Assembly: GCA_023055355.1 (NCBI GenBank)
Contig: JALJCS010000012.1
Span: forward strand, 10,266,501-10,330,500
Direction: 5' to 3'
Origin: Agelaius tricolor
Lineage: Eukaryota; Chordata; Aves; Passeriformes; Icteridae
Length of the DNA: 64,000 bases
In this document: piece by piece, positions 1 to 11,100 of the stretch
Numbering within the stretch: the first letter of the stretch is position 1
How the letters are laid out: each line of letters starts with the position of its first letter
Position numbers and translations under genes: made by a program
Notes under the pieces: generated by a model
Told to the model about the DNA's origin: nothing
What the model saw: the letters and a program-made list of their open reading frames with translations, nothing else
The model's database searches: none

Positions 1-1160
1 GATTCTGCAGGGGATTCTAGGCAAACCAGGTACCAGTTCTAGAGTCTTGGTGTATGCCCATGCTTGGCATTCTAAGACTTGTGAATGAAAAGCATGTGCA
101 TTAGTAAATGTATTCAAATACCATAATAACAAAGATACAATTCCTTCATGAACCACAAGTTCTGCCAAAGCATTGCTGTAGATGTTTATTTTCATGTCAA
201 AAGCAGAGATGTACCTGGACAGCCCCTGTGGAGGTACCATGTGCATTTACTAACATACAAATCCTTATCTCTTGGGAAAAAAATGTGGGGACATTCAAGA
301 CATCACATTTGCAAAGTAAGTATTCAGAGGAAGTTTTCTGAGCTGTGGGTATACAGTGATGTCCAAAACCAATGAGCCCTTTCAGAGGAAGTTACTATTA
401 GTGATTTCTGTTCCAGTCTAAAGCCTCTGAAGACACATTTTCAATTGTGAACTCCCCACTGAACTCAAATGAAGTCACATTCTCAGCTTCAGAGGGGCTG
501 TGACATGTACTTACAGCTAAACATATGCTAACCTCCCCTTTTGGATCAGGATCATGTTCTCCAGTATTCCACATGCATGAAAACATGGAGTTTCTTAACT
601 CTTGTGCCTTCCAGTTAATGAAATATCACAGAGTAGGATAGGTTAATCCATATAATTTGCATGAAGGTCAATAAATCATTTTAACAAAATTTAACAGTTA
701 TATTTAGCTTGATACTCAGAAATGTTAACACCCTGCTTTTAATGTGACAGATTGGATTTGGAAAGCAATATAAAACGTGGGTTTCAGTGTGTAGAATTTT
801 TTATTTCCACAACTTAAGGATGCTGTTAAGATCCATGTGCCTTTTTAAGATCTATTGTACCATTTAAAATCCAACCTGTGTTAGATTGCCAAAACCATTT
901 ATCTTAGATTTTAGTGCTCTGGAGAAGTTAAAACTGGGATCTTCTATTACCCTTTATTTTCTTAAAGAAGTAGTTAGAAGTAAAGACTAGCTCTGTTTCT
1001 GTTGTTGGCATAGAGATTTTTATTCATAAAATTAGAGTGTTTCAAATAAGAGTAAGCTAACTTTGCAAAAAACAAAGCATATTTAATCTATGACCAAGAC
1101 AGTTATTTGTATGTTTTTTCCCTCTTTTTTTTTTCTTCCTCCATCCACCTCCCCCAATAG
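1..1160 (+). other. 3' part of the last intron of the plus-strand gene
   Basis: This AT-rich stretch has no credible open frame and leads into a strong 3' splice site at 1160. I infer that it is the end of the intron before the terminal exon at 1161. Short open frames on both strands (for example 108-341) lack splice context and protein character. No transposon or RNA gene was recognised in it. The upstream exon boundary lies outside the window. Confidence 0.7.
1113..1160 (+). promoter_or_regulatory. 3' splice site (acceptor) with long pyrimidine tract
   Basis: A nearly unbroken pyrimidine run of about 40 bases (TTTTTTCCCTC, then T-rich and C-rich blocks) ends in CCCCCAATAG at 1151-1160, with the exon starting GTGACG at 1161. 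Only the frame that begins at 1161 stays open through the exon. A frame starting one base later meets TGA at once. This supports a phase-0 junction. Confidence 0.8.
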
Positions 1161-1388
1161 GTGACGTGCATGCAGTGGTTGCAAGGGGACCATACGATGC
1201 TGGACATGATTGAAAAAAAGCGTTGCCTCTGCAAAGAGATCAAAGCTCGACAGAAATCAGAGAAAGGACTCTGCAAACAGGACAGCATGCCTATCTTGCC
1301 AAGTTGGAAAAAGAATGCTGGGACCAAGAAATACAGCCCTCCTCCTTATTCCAAACAGCAAACTGTTTTCTGGGACACTGCAATTTGA
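1161..1388 (+). CDS. Terminal coding exon of an unidentified vertebrate protein ending -WDTAI
   Basis: This is the last 75 codons of a larger gene whose other exons lie left of the window. The exon follows a strong acceptor and stops at TGA 1386-1388; GTG at 1161 is an internal codon, not a start. The peptide begins VTCMQWLQGDHTMLDMIEKK. A basic helix-like stretch with spaced Cys residues (KRCLCKEIKAR, then SEKGLCKQD) follows, then SMPILPSWKK, a Lys/Gly/Pro/Tyr linker (KKYSPPPYSK) and the end QQTVFWDTAI. The last four residues D-T-A-I fit the class I PDZ-ligand pattern (S/T-x-hydrophobic), so binding to a PDZ scaffold is an inference. No signal peptide, membrane segment or catalytic motif is visible here. 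I could not name the gene. It is the only segment in the window with convincing coding character and correct splice context. Confidence 0.75.
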   Translation: MTCMQWLQGDHTMLDMIEKKRCLCKEIKARQKSEKGLCKQDSMPILPSWKKNAGTKKYSPPPYSKQQTVFWDTAI

Positions 1389-1668
1389 CAGGCCTGTGGA
1401 GGATGCCCTCTCCACTGTGTGGCACCAAGCACAGGTAGCCTGCTTTCTTTAAAAGGCAAAGGCTCTAATCTAAGACTTACCTGCAGGTGGTGAACTTCCT
1501 AGGAAAAAAACACACCAGTACATTGCTCACCTGTCAATCAAGAGAGAGACTTAAGTTTCCGACCGGATTAAGGCATACATATTTATCCAGGATTTTTTTG
1601 GATCCAGAAGATATCAAATGTAAATATTTCACCAATATATTGAAAACACCCAAACTAATACACTGTTT

Positions 1669-1692
1669 AAATATATAAATATATATATATAA
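1669..1692. repeat. (AT)n microsatellite
   Basis: An alternating A/T run with one interruption lies early in the 3' UTR. It is a simple repeat, probably length-variable. Confidence 0.75.
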
Positions 1693-2243
1693 ATTCAAAA
1701 ATTTATGGAGAATTTTACTATATAATGTTACTGTTATACTGTTTTATTACCTATTTTCTATGTTCTATTCTACTCCTCACCCCCGCCGCCACCATTTTAT
1801 TTCTCTGACCTGCCTAGATGTGGCCTCTGTACAAAAGCATGTGGTTGTACGTGTTGTTGGAGAGGACAATGTACAAAACAACTCGGTGCTAGGGCTGTAG
1901 AGGATAACTAGAGTCGTACTTGTTAGATGTCCTTAGCTAGGGGGGTGGGATGGACAAAGGAGAGAGTTCTGGTGGGAAACAGCAAACCTGCAAGCACTGA
2001 AAGTACAAGTGCTCAGTGCGGGTGCCCAAGCTGCATTTAAAATATTAATTGTTCTGCATCTGTTTTCCCATAATGATAACCAGATTAATTGTCCTTGGTT
2101 TTATATGAACCATTCACTAAAATGATTTGGCCAAGGAACTAAATTTTCTGCAGCACAGCCTGCGACAGAATCTCTTCCCTGAAGACGTTCCATTGATTAG
2201 CAGAGACCATGGTTCACTGTGACTAAGCATTGTGCAGCCCTTG

Positions 2244-2319
2244 GCGGAGAGAGCCGGCGGCTCAGCGGGGTGAGGCAGTGCCACTGCAGCCGCCGTCCCC
2301 GTCCACATTTACCGACGGT
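2244..2319. other. CpG-rich islet inside the 3' UTR
   Basis: I count nine CpG dinucleotides between 2244 and 2319, in a block of GGCGG, CCGGCGG, CAGCGGGG and GCCGCCGTCC. The flanks are AT-rich and almost CpG-free. An AATAAA follows at 2326. It may be a conserved structured element, an embedded regulatory site or a compositional fluctuation. No coding frame is convincing on either strand. Confidence 0.5.
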
Positions 2320-2325
2320 CCAGAA

Positions 2326-2331
2326 AATAAA
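2326..2331 (+). terminator. Possible proximal poly(A) signal AATAAA
   Basis: Canonical hexamer about 0.94 kb after the stop codon, just past the CpG-rich islet. Downstream sequence is T-rich (TTATTATTTTTAAATCC) but not strongly GT-rich. Use of this site would give a short 3' UTR lacking most of the Pumilio-type motifs. Confidence 0.3.
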
Positions 2332-3059
2332 GGCGACAAAATATGTTTACATGTTTATTATTTTTAAATCCAGCAGCACATCCTTACTTACGCTGTGTCA
2401 GATTTCCTCGTGTTGTTTCTGTGGGCTGGATTTCAGACCCCTTGAAAGGCTGTTGGGAAATCCCTCTTGGTTTCATGCCGTTTTGAAGCAGAAGCCCACG
2501 TAACGCTTTCTCCCGGCCATGCCGTTTCTTCTTCCTGGCTGCTTCTGGAATTGGCTTGCAATCCTGTATTATATTACATCCATTTTAACAAAATATTATG
2601 TCATGACCAAAGAATTACGACCTCCTGGTTTTAACGGGAGAAAGGGATGGCTTATACTGATTATGAGGGTGAAATCTGTGCGGTGAAATATCTTCCAAAA
2701 GGATCTGTTGAGGACGAGGGAAAATTGTACTGCGGTGGAGTAGGGGGAAAGAAAGATCTATGGCATATATTTTGTATATTAAAATTTCTATCTATGTGTC
2801 TGAAGTTTGGTAGTACAAAATTCCCTCTTTAAAACAATCATTTTAATGTTATATTCACCAAGAAGAAAAGGTGTGTTGTTTGAAACTTCTTATTATATTG
2901 GCTTTTCTTTAAAATTATATTGACAGCATTGCCACAGCTGTAATTGCTGATCAAAAAAGACCAAAAATAACAAATTTTAGAAGGTTTTTTGTAATCTATA
3001 TTGCTAAAGTTTGAGTTTCAGTAATGTTTTATCAGTAGTAGTTTCTTTTCAGCCTCTGA

Positions 3060-3065
3060 AATAAA
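3060..3065 (+). terminator. Possible internal poly(A) signal AATAAA
   Basis: Canonical hexamer followed by AGTTTTTAAATATTTT and, about 35 bases on, TAATGTATATTTTGATGTCC, which is moderately T/GT-rich. An alternative cleavage site is plausible but not decisive. Confidence 0.35.
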
Positions 3066-3138
3066 GTTTTTAAATATTTTATAACTAATTAACTAATGTA
3101 TATTTTGATGTCCAAACTGAGATTTCTGTAAAAGATGA

Positions 3139-3275
3139 AGTGTGTGTTTATATGTGTGTATGTATATTAGCATTACTGTATATGTATATATGCATATGTG
3201 TACACACATATACATGTATATATGCATGTATCTATATATATCCATAGATGTGTGCATACGTATATCCGCATATGT
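3139..3275. repeat. TA/TG-rich low-complexity repeat
   Basis: An imperfect TATG/TGTA/TATA tract (GTGTGTTTATATGTGTGTATG and similar) within the 3' UTR. It contains two exact TGTATATA words at 3183 and 3215, so some apparent Pumilio sites here may only reflect the repeat. Confidence 0.75.
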
Positions 3276-4089
3276 TAAATATTGGTGTGTTAGGAATATA
3301 CAAAGGCTGGAATAGGTACAGAGTTGAAATTCAGATTTGAAGACTCCCTCACAGCCAAAATGACAGAAGACATGAAAAAACCTGGAGGCTGTCAGGGAAT
3401 CTTTGAACACCTTGCATCCGAAAGACACCAACTGTTTATTCTGCTTATTCTCTCTTTTTTAAAGAAAGAAAATTGCAGAAGAAAAACTCCAGAAATCTCG
3501 CAAAGTTCCAGAATCTGCTGGAAAGAAGAAGACTTGTTGGTCATGAGAAATCTGTTGAGATAACAGGTTCATTATTCAGCAAGTGTTCATGGTTTGTCTT
3601 CCTTGTAATGTGGCAAGAGAAGAATTTCCCATATCCACGTGTGAAACACTTAGCTCAGCCCTTTCCCCCAGCTGCACAAAGTCGCTGGTGACAGAACACA
3701 AGCAGGCGTTCGGTCAGCTCTGCCAGTCCTTGTCCTCACTGGTTTCCTCCTGGAGCAGCTCCAGGAACGTCGCTGGCAGCGCAGACCCTGGGCACACCTG
3801 CCGGGGGAAGGCAGTGTCAGTGTGAACGGTTCTGTCCTTGCTGGTGTTTGTTCATATCGTGTCCTTTCCATATCGACATGTAACAGGAATAATGATCAGG
3901 GAATTGAAGCGTTCTTGTCCTAGAGCAGACTTGCTTGTACACTTAGCCCGCTGCAAACTCCTTGTTTTGCTTTTATTGCTCAACACTGTTTATGTTGTCC
4001 TTCCTAAATAACTGCCCATGTGCTTCCAGACCTCCATTGTATCCCATGGAAACAATGGCTTTTTGTTTTAAAGTGCAACATGAATAAGT

Positions 4090-4250
4090 AAAATATAACT
4101 TAGCACTTACCTTCAAAGCACTTTAGAAATGTGAAGTAAACCTCATGCTTGTGAGAGCCGTTTTACTGAGGAGGGACGTGAGGCTCGGGCAGAGTAGTTT
4201 CCCAAGGTCAGGGACAGAGCCAGAGCAGGACACAGCCACTGCCCTGTCCC
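4090..4250 (-). repeat. Ancient MIR-like (CORE-SINE/L2-tailed) fragment
   Basis: Read on the plus strand, the order of recognisable blocks is that of a reverse-complemented MIR-type SINE: AAAGCACTTTAGAAATG (like AAAGCGCTTTACAAAT), then TTTTACTGAGGAGGGA (like the ATTTTACAGATGAGGAAACT block), then TTTCCCAAGGTCAGGGACAG (like TTGCCCAAGGTCACACAG). The spacing also fits. Divergence is high, as expected of an amniote-age element. It lies inside the inferred 3' UTR. Confidence 0.6.
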
Positions 4251-4419
4251 CTGACCCACCTGGCCCACCCCATGGCTCAAGTAAAAGGCACGTGGTCCTG
4301 CCGAGAGCTGCCATCACAATGCTGTCACACATTTCCTACATCACCTCTTGTTTCAGCAGCTTCTGTGTCACAGGGTGAATGATAGTGCTTAGTTACACAC
4401 GGTCATTAAAGCTGTAGTC

Positions 4420-4490
4420 TGTATAAATATGCAATCTGTATATACATACAGATCACATATATACACACACTTATGGAGACTGTATATATG
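4420..4490. repeat. Degenerate TA/CA-rich tract
   Basis: A short run of TATACATACAG and ATATATACACACAC with two exact TGTATATA words at 4437 and 4481, in the distal 3' UTR. Confidence 0.5.
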
Positions 4491-4777
4491 AAATTGTTTG
4501 GTATGCACTTATTTTGCTTTAAACTCCTGAAGTTAAACATTATAGTGTAGCAATTTGTGTAAGGTGCACTGTGATTTCAAGAAAGCACAGTAAAGTCACA
4601 GGTCTTGTTATTCTTGCACTAAAAATGTGTTTACGTATATTAGCCAATGTATGTCTACTTTATCGCTCCTTTTGACAAATTAAAGCAAATGGTATAAAAT
4701 AGTATGGGGTTTTTTGGTTTGGGTTGTTTATTTTTAAGTGGACAATGGCACTATGTTTTTAAATGACAGGGTTTTTA

Positions 4778-4783
4778 AATAAA
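4778..4783 (+). terminator. Likely alternative poly(A) signal AATAAA
   Basis: The hexamer lies in TTTTTAAATAAAATG and is followed within 20 bases by TTCTGTGTTCATTCC, a T/GT-rich element that suits cleavage near 4800. It is a good second choice after the 5153 signal. Confidence 0.45.
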
Positions 4784-5124
4784 ATGAAATCATTCTGTGT
4801 TCATTCCAATGTAATACATTTACCAATATCTTGAAACTGAATGTCATGTTGCTTTTTTTTATATTTCATTAGAAATTGTCAGGTATGTGCCTGAGATTGT
4901 GTAGGACTAAGGAGTAGCTAGAGGCTAACTGTAATCATATATTATTAGCCGTTTCTATATACACAGTATAAATACATATTAATTTTCTTTTCATTTTTGT
5001 ACTTGATTTTTTTAGGTAAGATGTAATTAAATGTACTTTGATACTTCTGAAGTAATAAGATGTTGTTTGAAGATCAATTCTGCTTTCTTTAGTGCATTGA
5101 CAATATTTTACAATAATTTAGTGC

Positions 5125-5133
5125 TTATTTATT
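5125..5133 (+). promoter_or_regulatory. AU-rich element nonamer TTATTTATT
   Basis: This exact UUAUUUAUU nonamer is the minimal class II AU-rich instability element. It sits about 20 bases before the distal poly(A) signal, in a 3' UTR context. A role in mRNA decay through ARE-binding proteins is an inference from the motif. Confidence 0.4.
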
Positions 5134-5152
5134 TGTGCTCCGGTGTAATTAT

Positions 5153-5158
5153 AATAAA
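5153..5158 (+). terminator. Distal poly(A) signal AATAAA, likely main 3' end
   Basis: The hexamer is preceded by GTGTAATT, which contains a UGUA (CFIm-type) motif, and followed by GGCTGTTCATTTTTGTTTG, a strong GT/T-rich downstream element. Cleavage would fall near 5175-5180. It has the best context of the candidate signals after the stop codon. Confidence 0.6.
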
Positions 5159-5180
5159 AAGCAATAGTTTAAAATATTTG

Positions 5181-8100
5181 GCTGTTCATTTTTGTTTGAT
5201 AGTTTAAGTTTAGAGACAGGTTACGCACTAGGGATTAGCCAGAGATTCCTGGGAGGAAAAGTCAAGTCATAGATGTATATTTATAGCATTCCCTAGGCTA
5301 TACATTTTTAATCGTCCCATTTGTTGGAGGAAATGAATTAATTGCTTTAATAGGTTAGTATTTGCAAGTCATGCCTCGTTGCATCTAATGCCATGAGTGC
5401 CATCCTCAACTAAATCCTTAGGATAAGATTTCTCTGAAGAGCAGATAAGTTTTTTGTCTAAGCACCTTTCACAGTTTGGAATGGCAAATGCTCATTTCAA
5501 AGACACCCCCTTCAAAGATCTCCATTTGCAGAATATCCTCAAATGTGAGAGGGACCTATCACACTCTCCATAAAGCTCTAAAAAATCTGCTCAAAAGTAA
5601 GCATAATCTTCCTGTTTCCAGACAAAGGCTTTAGTCCCATGAGGATGTAAAACCCAGCCCTTGCAGAGGAATTCCACAACTTTTTAAAGACATCTCCCCT
5701 AATATTTTTAAGAAGGCATTTTGTAATTTTAAAAGGTTTCTAAGAACAAGTAAGCAAAAAAGTAGTTAATAAAGAAGCCAGTCAGAAACAGTAAAGCTCT
5801 TGCTGTGCCACTGAGACCATATTTCTCTCCTTTCATGAAAAGAAGCTGCCTCCAATATACAAAAAAGTCTTATCCTTGTCTGTACAGATCTGCATGCATA
5901 CAGAAGTGCACTGGGAGGGAGAAGCTTTTGGTTGTCTTCAGCAGGACCTGCTTCTGGGACAGGTTGCAAATGATCCAGAAGGTGCTTTCCAAGTGCTTCC
6001 CTGTCCCAGGAGTCACCTGCTTTCCCCAAGACACAGCCTCTCTCCTCAGCAGCAATGCCACTGACAGGGCCCATATATAGGATGAAGAACTTTGCTACCC
6101 CTTCATGCTCCTCTTCCTCTCCCCAGCCCCTGACACAGATGTTCAGAGTGAGGCATCCTCTGAAGCAAAGTCCAGCCTTTTCTCACTGGCTCTATGTTTT
6201 GTAGAAGACCCCATATGGATGACTAGAAATTAACACTGTTTTACAGGGATTTCTCCAGCCCTAGAAGAGGAAAAAAGAATTTGTCCATTTGTCAGATTCA
6301 TGTCTGTGCTCTTCAGTGGTATGGTTCACAAAGTCCTGTGTCCTAGCTCATTTCTAAATGACTGCCATGATGACTTCCAACATTCACTTCACCCCACATC
6401 ACATTCCTGACCACTTCTGGACACTGCAGCACTTGAACAGAGAAGGAATGAAATGGGAGCATTGCCAAATGAATCAGGGAACATAAATATGGGGGAAAAT
6501 CAGACATTTTCCTCTTTGAAATATGTGTATTCTCTTTCTTTTTCACTGCAGAAACACTTTTTATATACCATTGTTCTTTAAACAGAAGAGGTTTAAATTA
6601 AAAGGAGGCAAGACCATAAAAAGCAACAGTTGAGTTTTACGCTTGTATTTTCTCTAAGTTTATTTAGAAGTGGAAAGGTGCCTGCAGTCCTCTATCTTGG
6701 GTCTCTGCTCCTTTTGCATTTTGAAAGCCATCACAATACCACTGGCTGGAGTTGCTGCTGTTTCTCCCCCGCAGTCACTCGGAGTGACCTCAGCTGGTGC
6801 CAGAGTGGCTGAGAAGCAATTAAAGCACAGAGGGCCTTGTCTTGCTGGGGAACAAGTAACCTGCCCTGAGCACAGCAGGGAAGTCAAGCAGCCCTTAGAG
6901 GGAAGATGGGCCAACATCTCTCAGATCTATGGCCAGCTCTCACAGAGCTGGCAAGGGAAATGCAGGAAACCAAATAAAATTTACAAAACCAGAAGACAAC
7001 TGAAAAGAAACACTGCTCAAAGGCAAGACTGAACACATTTGGCTTTTATTTTCTAAACCTGCCAACATCTCTTTTATGGTGCTTTTTCTTTTCCTTTAAA
7101 ACAAGGTTACACATCTGTCACCTTTTAATTGAGATTTTTGGCACCAGGGCGGTTGGTGGTTTCAGTGTTTTTCCCACCTATCATATATTTTCATCTTCTT
7201 TTGCCTCCTTCTCTCTTTCTGTCTCATCCTTTCTTTCATGGTGTGCTTGGGGAAATATATTTGTAGGTACAAGAGTTCCCATCATCTTTCTTTTCCATTA
7301 ATATTCTCTACCTCCCCTGTTCTCAGCCAGCTCTGTGCTCTCTTAAGCCTCATGAAAACATACGAGGAGAGCAGGAGGATGAACCACCATTGATTTTATT
7401 TGAGAAGGTAGGATTTATCAACGCTGTTCTTGGCTTATACACAGCAAGTTTCACGGAGGGCTGGGGAAAGAGGAACGTGGGGAAACACGGAGCTTCAGCC
7501 TGGGGCACAAGGGTGTCCCTGGGGCAGCAAGGCCAGTCACAGTGACCCGGCAGGGAGCCAGGCAGGGTCCCTTTCCCTCGCACAAGTCGTACCCACCAGG
7601 AGGAACCTCCTGTGGCAGGATCTTGGTGAACATCGCAGTGTGCCGTGTTTGGAAAGCAGCCCGAGTGTCAGCCCCGGGGAGAGAGCAGCCTGCACTTCCT
7701 CTGCAGTGCTCCCGATTGAGTCCTGCTCTCCGTGACCTTATACTTTCTTTGGACGTTAACACCTCTGCAAAGTGGGTGTTAAATGGTGTTGTTAGTGTCT
7801 GTAGCGTGGTTTTATATCCACTTGAGAAGTGTAAATGATTCTACAAGGTGCAGGGCAATGGAAAATCAGCTTTCCCCAGGCTCCAGCTGGCTGGGGAAAT
7901 TCAAATTAACTCCTGTGGAATCCAGCTCCTACCAAAGAGCTCTATTCTTTCCCAAGTTCTTCAGGGTTTTTTTACTGTTCTTGTAAACACAACAACTGAA
8001 TGGCTGGTGTGTTTATTTATTAAGTTTAAAGAGGCTAAGTTGTCCTTGGCCAAGCAGGCAAAGACATTCAATTTCTGCCTGGCTTTTACGCTCGTTTGAG

Positions 8101-11100
8101 AATTTTGTCTCAGTTTCTGCTGAACTTTGTGGCCCATCCAAGAAGCCCACACCTTCTTTCCCTGGCTCTTACTCTGTGTGTGGGATGTGGTGGCACATGT
8201 TGTAGATGAAATCAGCTGACAGGATGAGTTATTCCCTGGGGTATGTATTTCACTGACTAGGCACTATCTGAGAGTGTTTCTTTATCCTCTGAACTGTGTC
8301 GCTTACAATTTCCACACTCACCATGGGTAAGACTTCTCCCCCAGGCTTTGACCATCTCTGTCCCTGGCCATGGTGACAGAACATCTGGCCTAGCTTCCTA
8401 AAAGGCATCTAATTCGGTGGTACATCCAAATATGAGGATAAATTTTGAAATTAACTAGGATCCAACCTATTCAGGGTACCCAAGGTTGCAAGCAATGCCA
8501 TCTGCCTCAATAAAAAACAAACTTCTACTCCTTGTGCAGCAACAGTCAGCAGGGGAAAACCTGCAGGGTCAAAGGGTTAAAAATCAGCACCTGAAAGGGT
8601 CATTTAAGCTCACCTGAGCCACTCAATACCCCTTGCAGTGCACCTGGCAGCACTCCCTTGGGTTTGCAGCCCTACAGAATGGTGGTGACCTTGGAGGGAA
8701 AGCCCAGCCCTGCATCTCATCTGAACAGAGCTCGGGGCTGCCTTGGCACTGCCCACCCCTGTGGGTGTGGGTGTGCCTTCGCTGTGAGCCCTTGCAAACA
8801 GGTACTGCACAGTCACCACAGACAGTGCTGGAATGATCCTGCCAGCATTTGTGCCAGGGATTTACTGCTGTGGACTGACAGGAACTGTGAGTTTCACCAG
8901 CTATCATGAGTTTTTACTTGTAGTTTTGCTGCTGTTTCATTTATCCTGGGAAGCTCCCCTCTGTTTCCTCACTTATGTCTATTTTTGTAGACACAGACAG
9001 AAGTACAAATCTCCAGTACACTGTTTGAATTAATACTCTGAATCTATGGCTGAGAGAAATGCTGAAAGCCCTTCATAATAGCAGGTTTGAAATGAACTAA
9101 GTAACATGTCTGATTCTTATTTTTATTTTTGCCAAAAGTTTAATATTCCTTGATTTTCCATCTGTTTCAGGAAATCAAGCACAAATAATCTTTTGAAAAT
9201 TGGTACCAGAAGAAATTTCCAATTCTGACAAGTTTTAATCCAATAGAAAAGCAAATCTGAGTTCATGCTTTGTTTACTTCCCTAAGAAAGTTTTCTTACT
9301 GCCTATTTAATTTCCACAGAGAAACTATTGCTTATGTTAACAGGGTTCTACAACATATAAATCACCTTTCAGTCTTTCTCTCTCTGAGAAAGAATGAATA
9401 CATAGTGCTTTTCACTCAGGTTTTTCTTTCTCTGTATGTCCACAAGATAAATGAGAGCTCTGCCAAGTGAGGTTAGTGACTTTAAGGAAGGGAAAGATTG
9501 TTTAGAGTCTCAGTCTGGTGAAATATAGCACTTAATGTACATATTCTGCTAGTTCAAGGCATGTTTTAGGGAAGTTTTATACTTTTTCCATGGCAAATTA
9601 ATAGGAAATTGGAAAAAAATGCTGACTTTGGATTTTTGCTTGTGGCAAAGTTCTTTGTCCTTCAAACTTTATCTTGACTGAAGAACACTAGATAATATAG
9701 TCAAGAAGAATAATTCATGGTACATTTACTGCTGTTGTAGCATAGGCAAATATACTCTTAGTATCACTCTGAACCAAAAATATTTTATATACCTTTGATT
9801 TGTCTTTGGGTAGACTGTTAGTGGCTGTCTGATACTGTCAAAGGTAAATCAAAGCCTTAATGAAATATCAGTGTCAACTTATCCCCCTATTTCAGAGAAC
9901 ATTTTAAAATGCTGGAGACTTCAACCTCCATTTTTGAATTTAGTCCCATTTTCTACAGTGTGCACCTTACAGATGCTCTCCACATTCCTGCTATTAGCTA
10001 GTTTGCTGTGGGTCTTCTGTGCTGTGTTTTGGGGTTGTAAGTCTTGGTTTTATTCTCTTGAGACTCTCCCATAAACCTTTGAAATAAAGGATAAATTCAT
10101 TTTTTGTGATGAGGAATGGGCATTTCACACATCTATTCATGTATGTATGTACACCTTAAAACCAAATTGGGTACCTGGTTCCCAGTGCTCCTATAGAAGA
10201 ACAAGAAAACAGGGTCATGTGCCAATTTGGCATTCAGGGCCTTCACATTAAGAAAGTCTCATACTATGTTATGACAGCTCCAGCTTGGAATCCCAATCTG
10301 AAGAAGTCATTTACTTTGCCATAGATTTTAGCACTTTTTTACTTACACATGTGAGTAACTTTCCTCTAGAGAGTTCAAGAAATGAAATTACATGCTCCCA
10401 CAGAATTCAAACAGCAGTATATACTTTAGCTTAACAGATTATTATTGTTTTAAAAGAAAATAGTTTTCAATGTCACAGTTGTCAAGTGCTATTTGATGGA
10501 TGTAATTCTGCAGTGGAATGTGAAACTTTAAGATGGTTTCTTCTTTTAAAAACTCTTCTGAGGGGCATTAAGCTCTAGTGTATCTAATTAATGCTTTAAA
10601 TATTCTTTCCTATCAGTCAATCTTTATCTATATCTGTGCTGCCTTGTTACCCAGTATGAACTGCTCATTGAAATCGATTGTTCCTGGTCTTTTCAACCGT
10701 TGATTGTTCTTTCATGGCTGAACACTTTAAAATAACAATATTGATTTTTCTTACATTATAACCCTCCTCATAAGTCCTAACTAGAGACTGTCACTGTTGC
10801 CAAAGAACAGGTGGGGACACTTAACAGTTCTGAATTCAGAGTGAAAAAGGTATGCTTACTGCAGTATTCATCCAAGCATGGCTCTTAAAAGAGTCAGTCC
10901 AAGGATTCTGTATTAAAACTGTGCTTTCATTTATTTTTATTTTAAAATTGGTGAAAATATTTACTTGTAAATGTGAAATAGTGTGACAAAGATCCTAGAA
11001 TGTGCTAAATGGAATATCTCGTGTCTTCACAAGCCTTCAGTTTCCTGAGTTTCCAAATTTCATGGGATCAGAGTAGGACTAGAGAATAATTTCTGTTTTC

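Larger units (their letters stand above)
1389..5180 (+). other. Long 3' untranslated region of the plus-strand gene
   Basis: No further coding frame follows the stop at 1388, and the sequence reads as an AT-rich 3' UTR of about 3.8 kb. Possible poly(A) signals are AATAAA at 2326, 3060, 4778 and 5153. The last has the best context, so I set the end about 20 bases beyond it. The region contains TA/TG-rich repeats, UGUANAUA (Pumilio-type) motifs at 1619, 3183, 3215, 4437 and 4481, an AU-rich nonamer at 5125, a CpG-rich islet at 2244-2319 and an ancient SINE fragment near 4090-4250. The end is inferred; transcripts could stop earlier or run on. Confidence 0.6.

Noticed and set aside
1210..1452. 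80-codon frame overlapping the terminal exon in another frame
   Set aside because: It is a shadow of the real exon frame at 1161-1388 and has no acceptor in phase.
6932..6952. 9-bp inverted repeat with 3-base loop (GCCAGCTCT / AGAGCTGGC)
   Set aside because: At this length a chance occurrence in 64 kb is not surprising.
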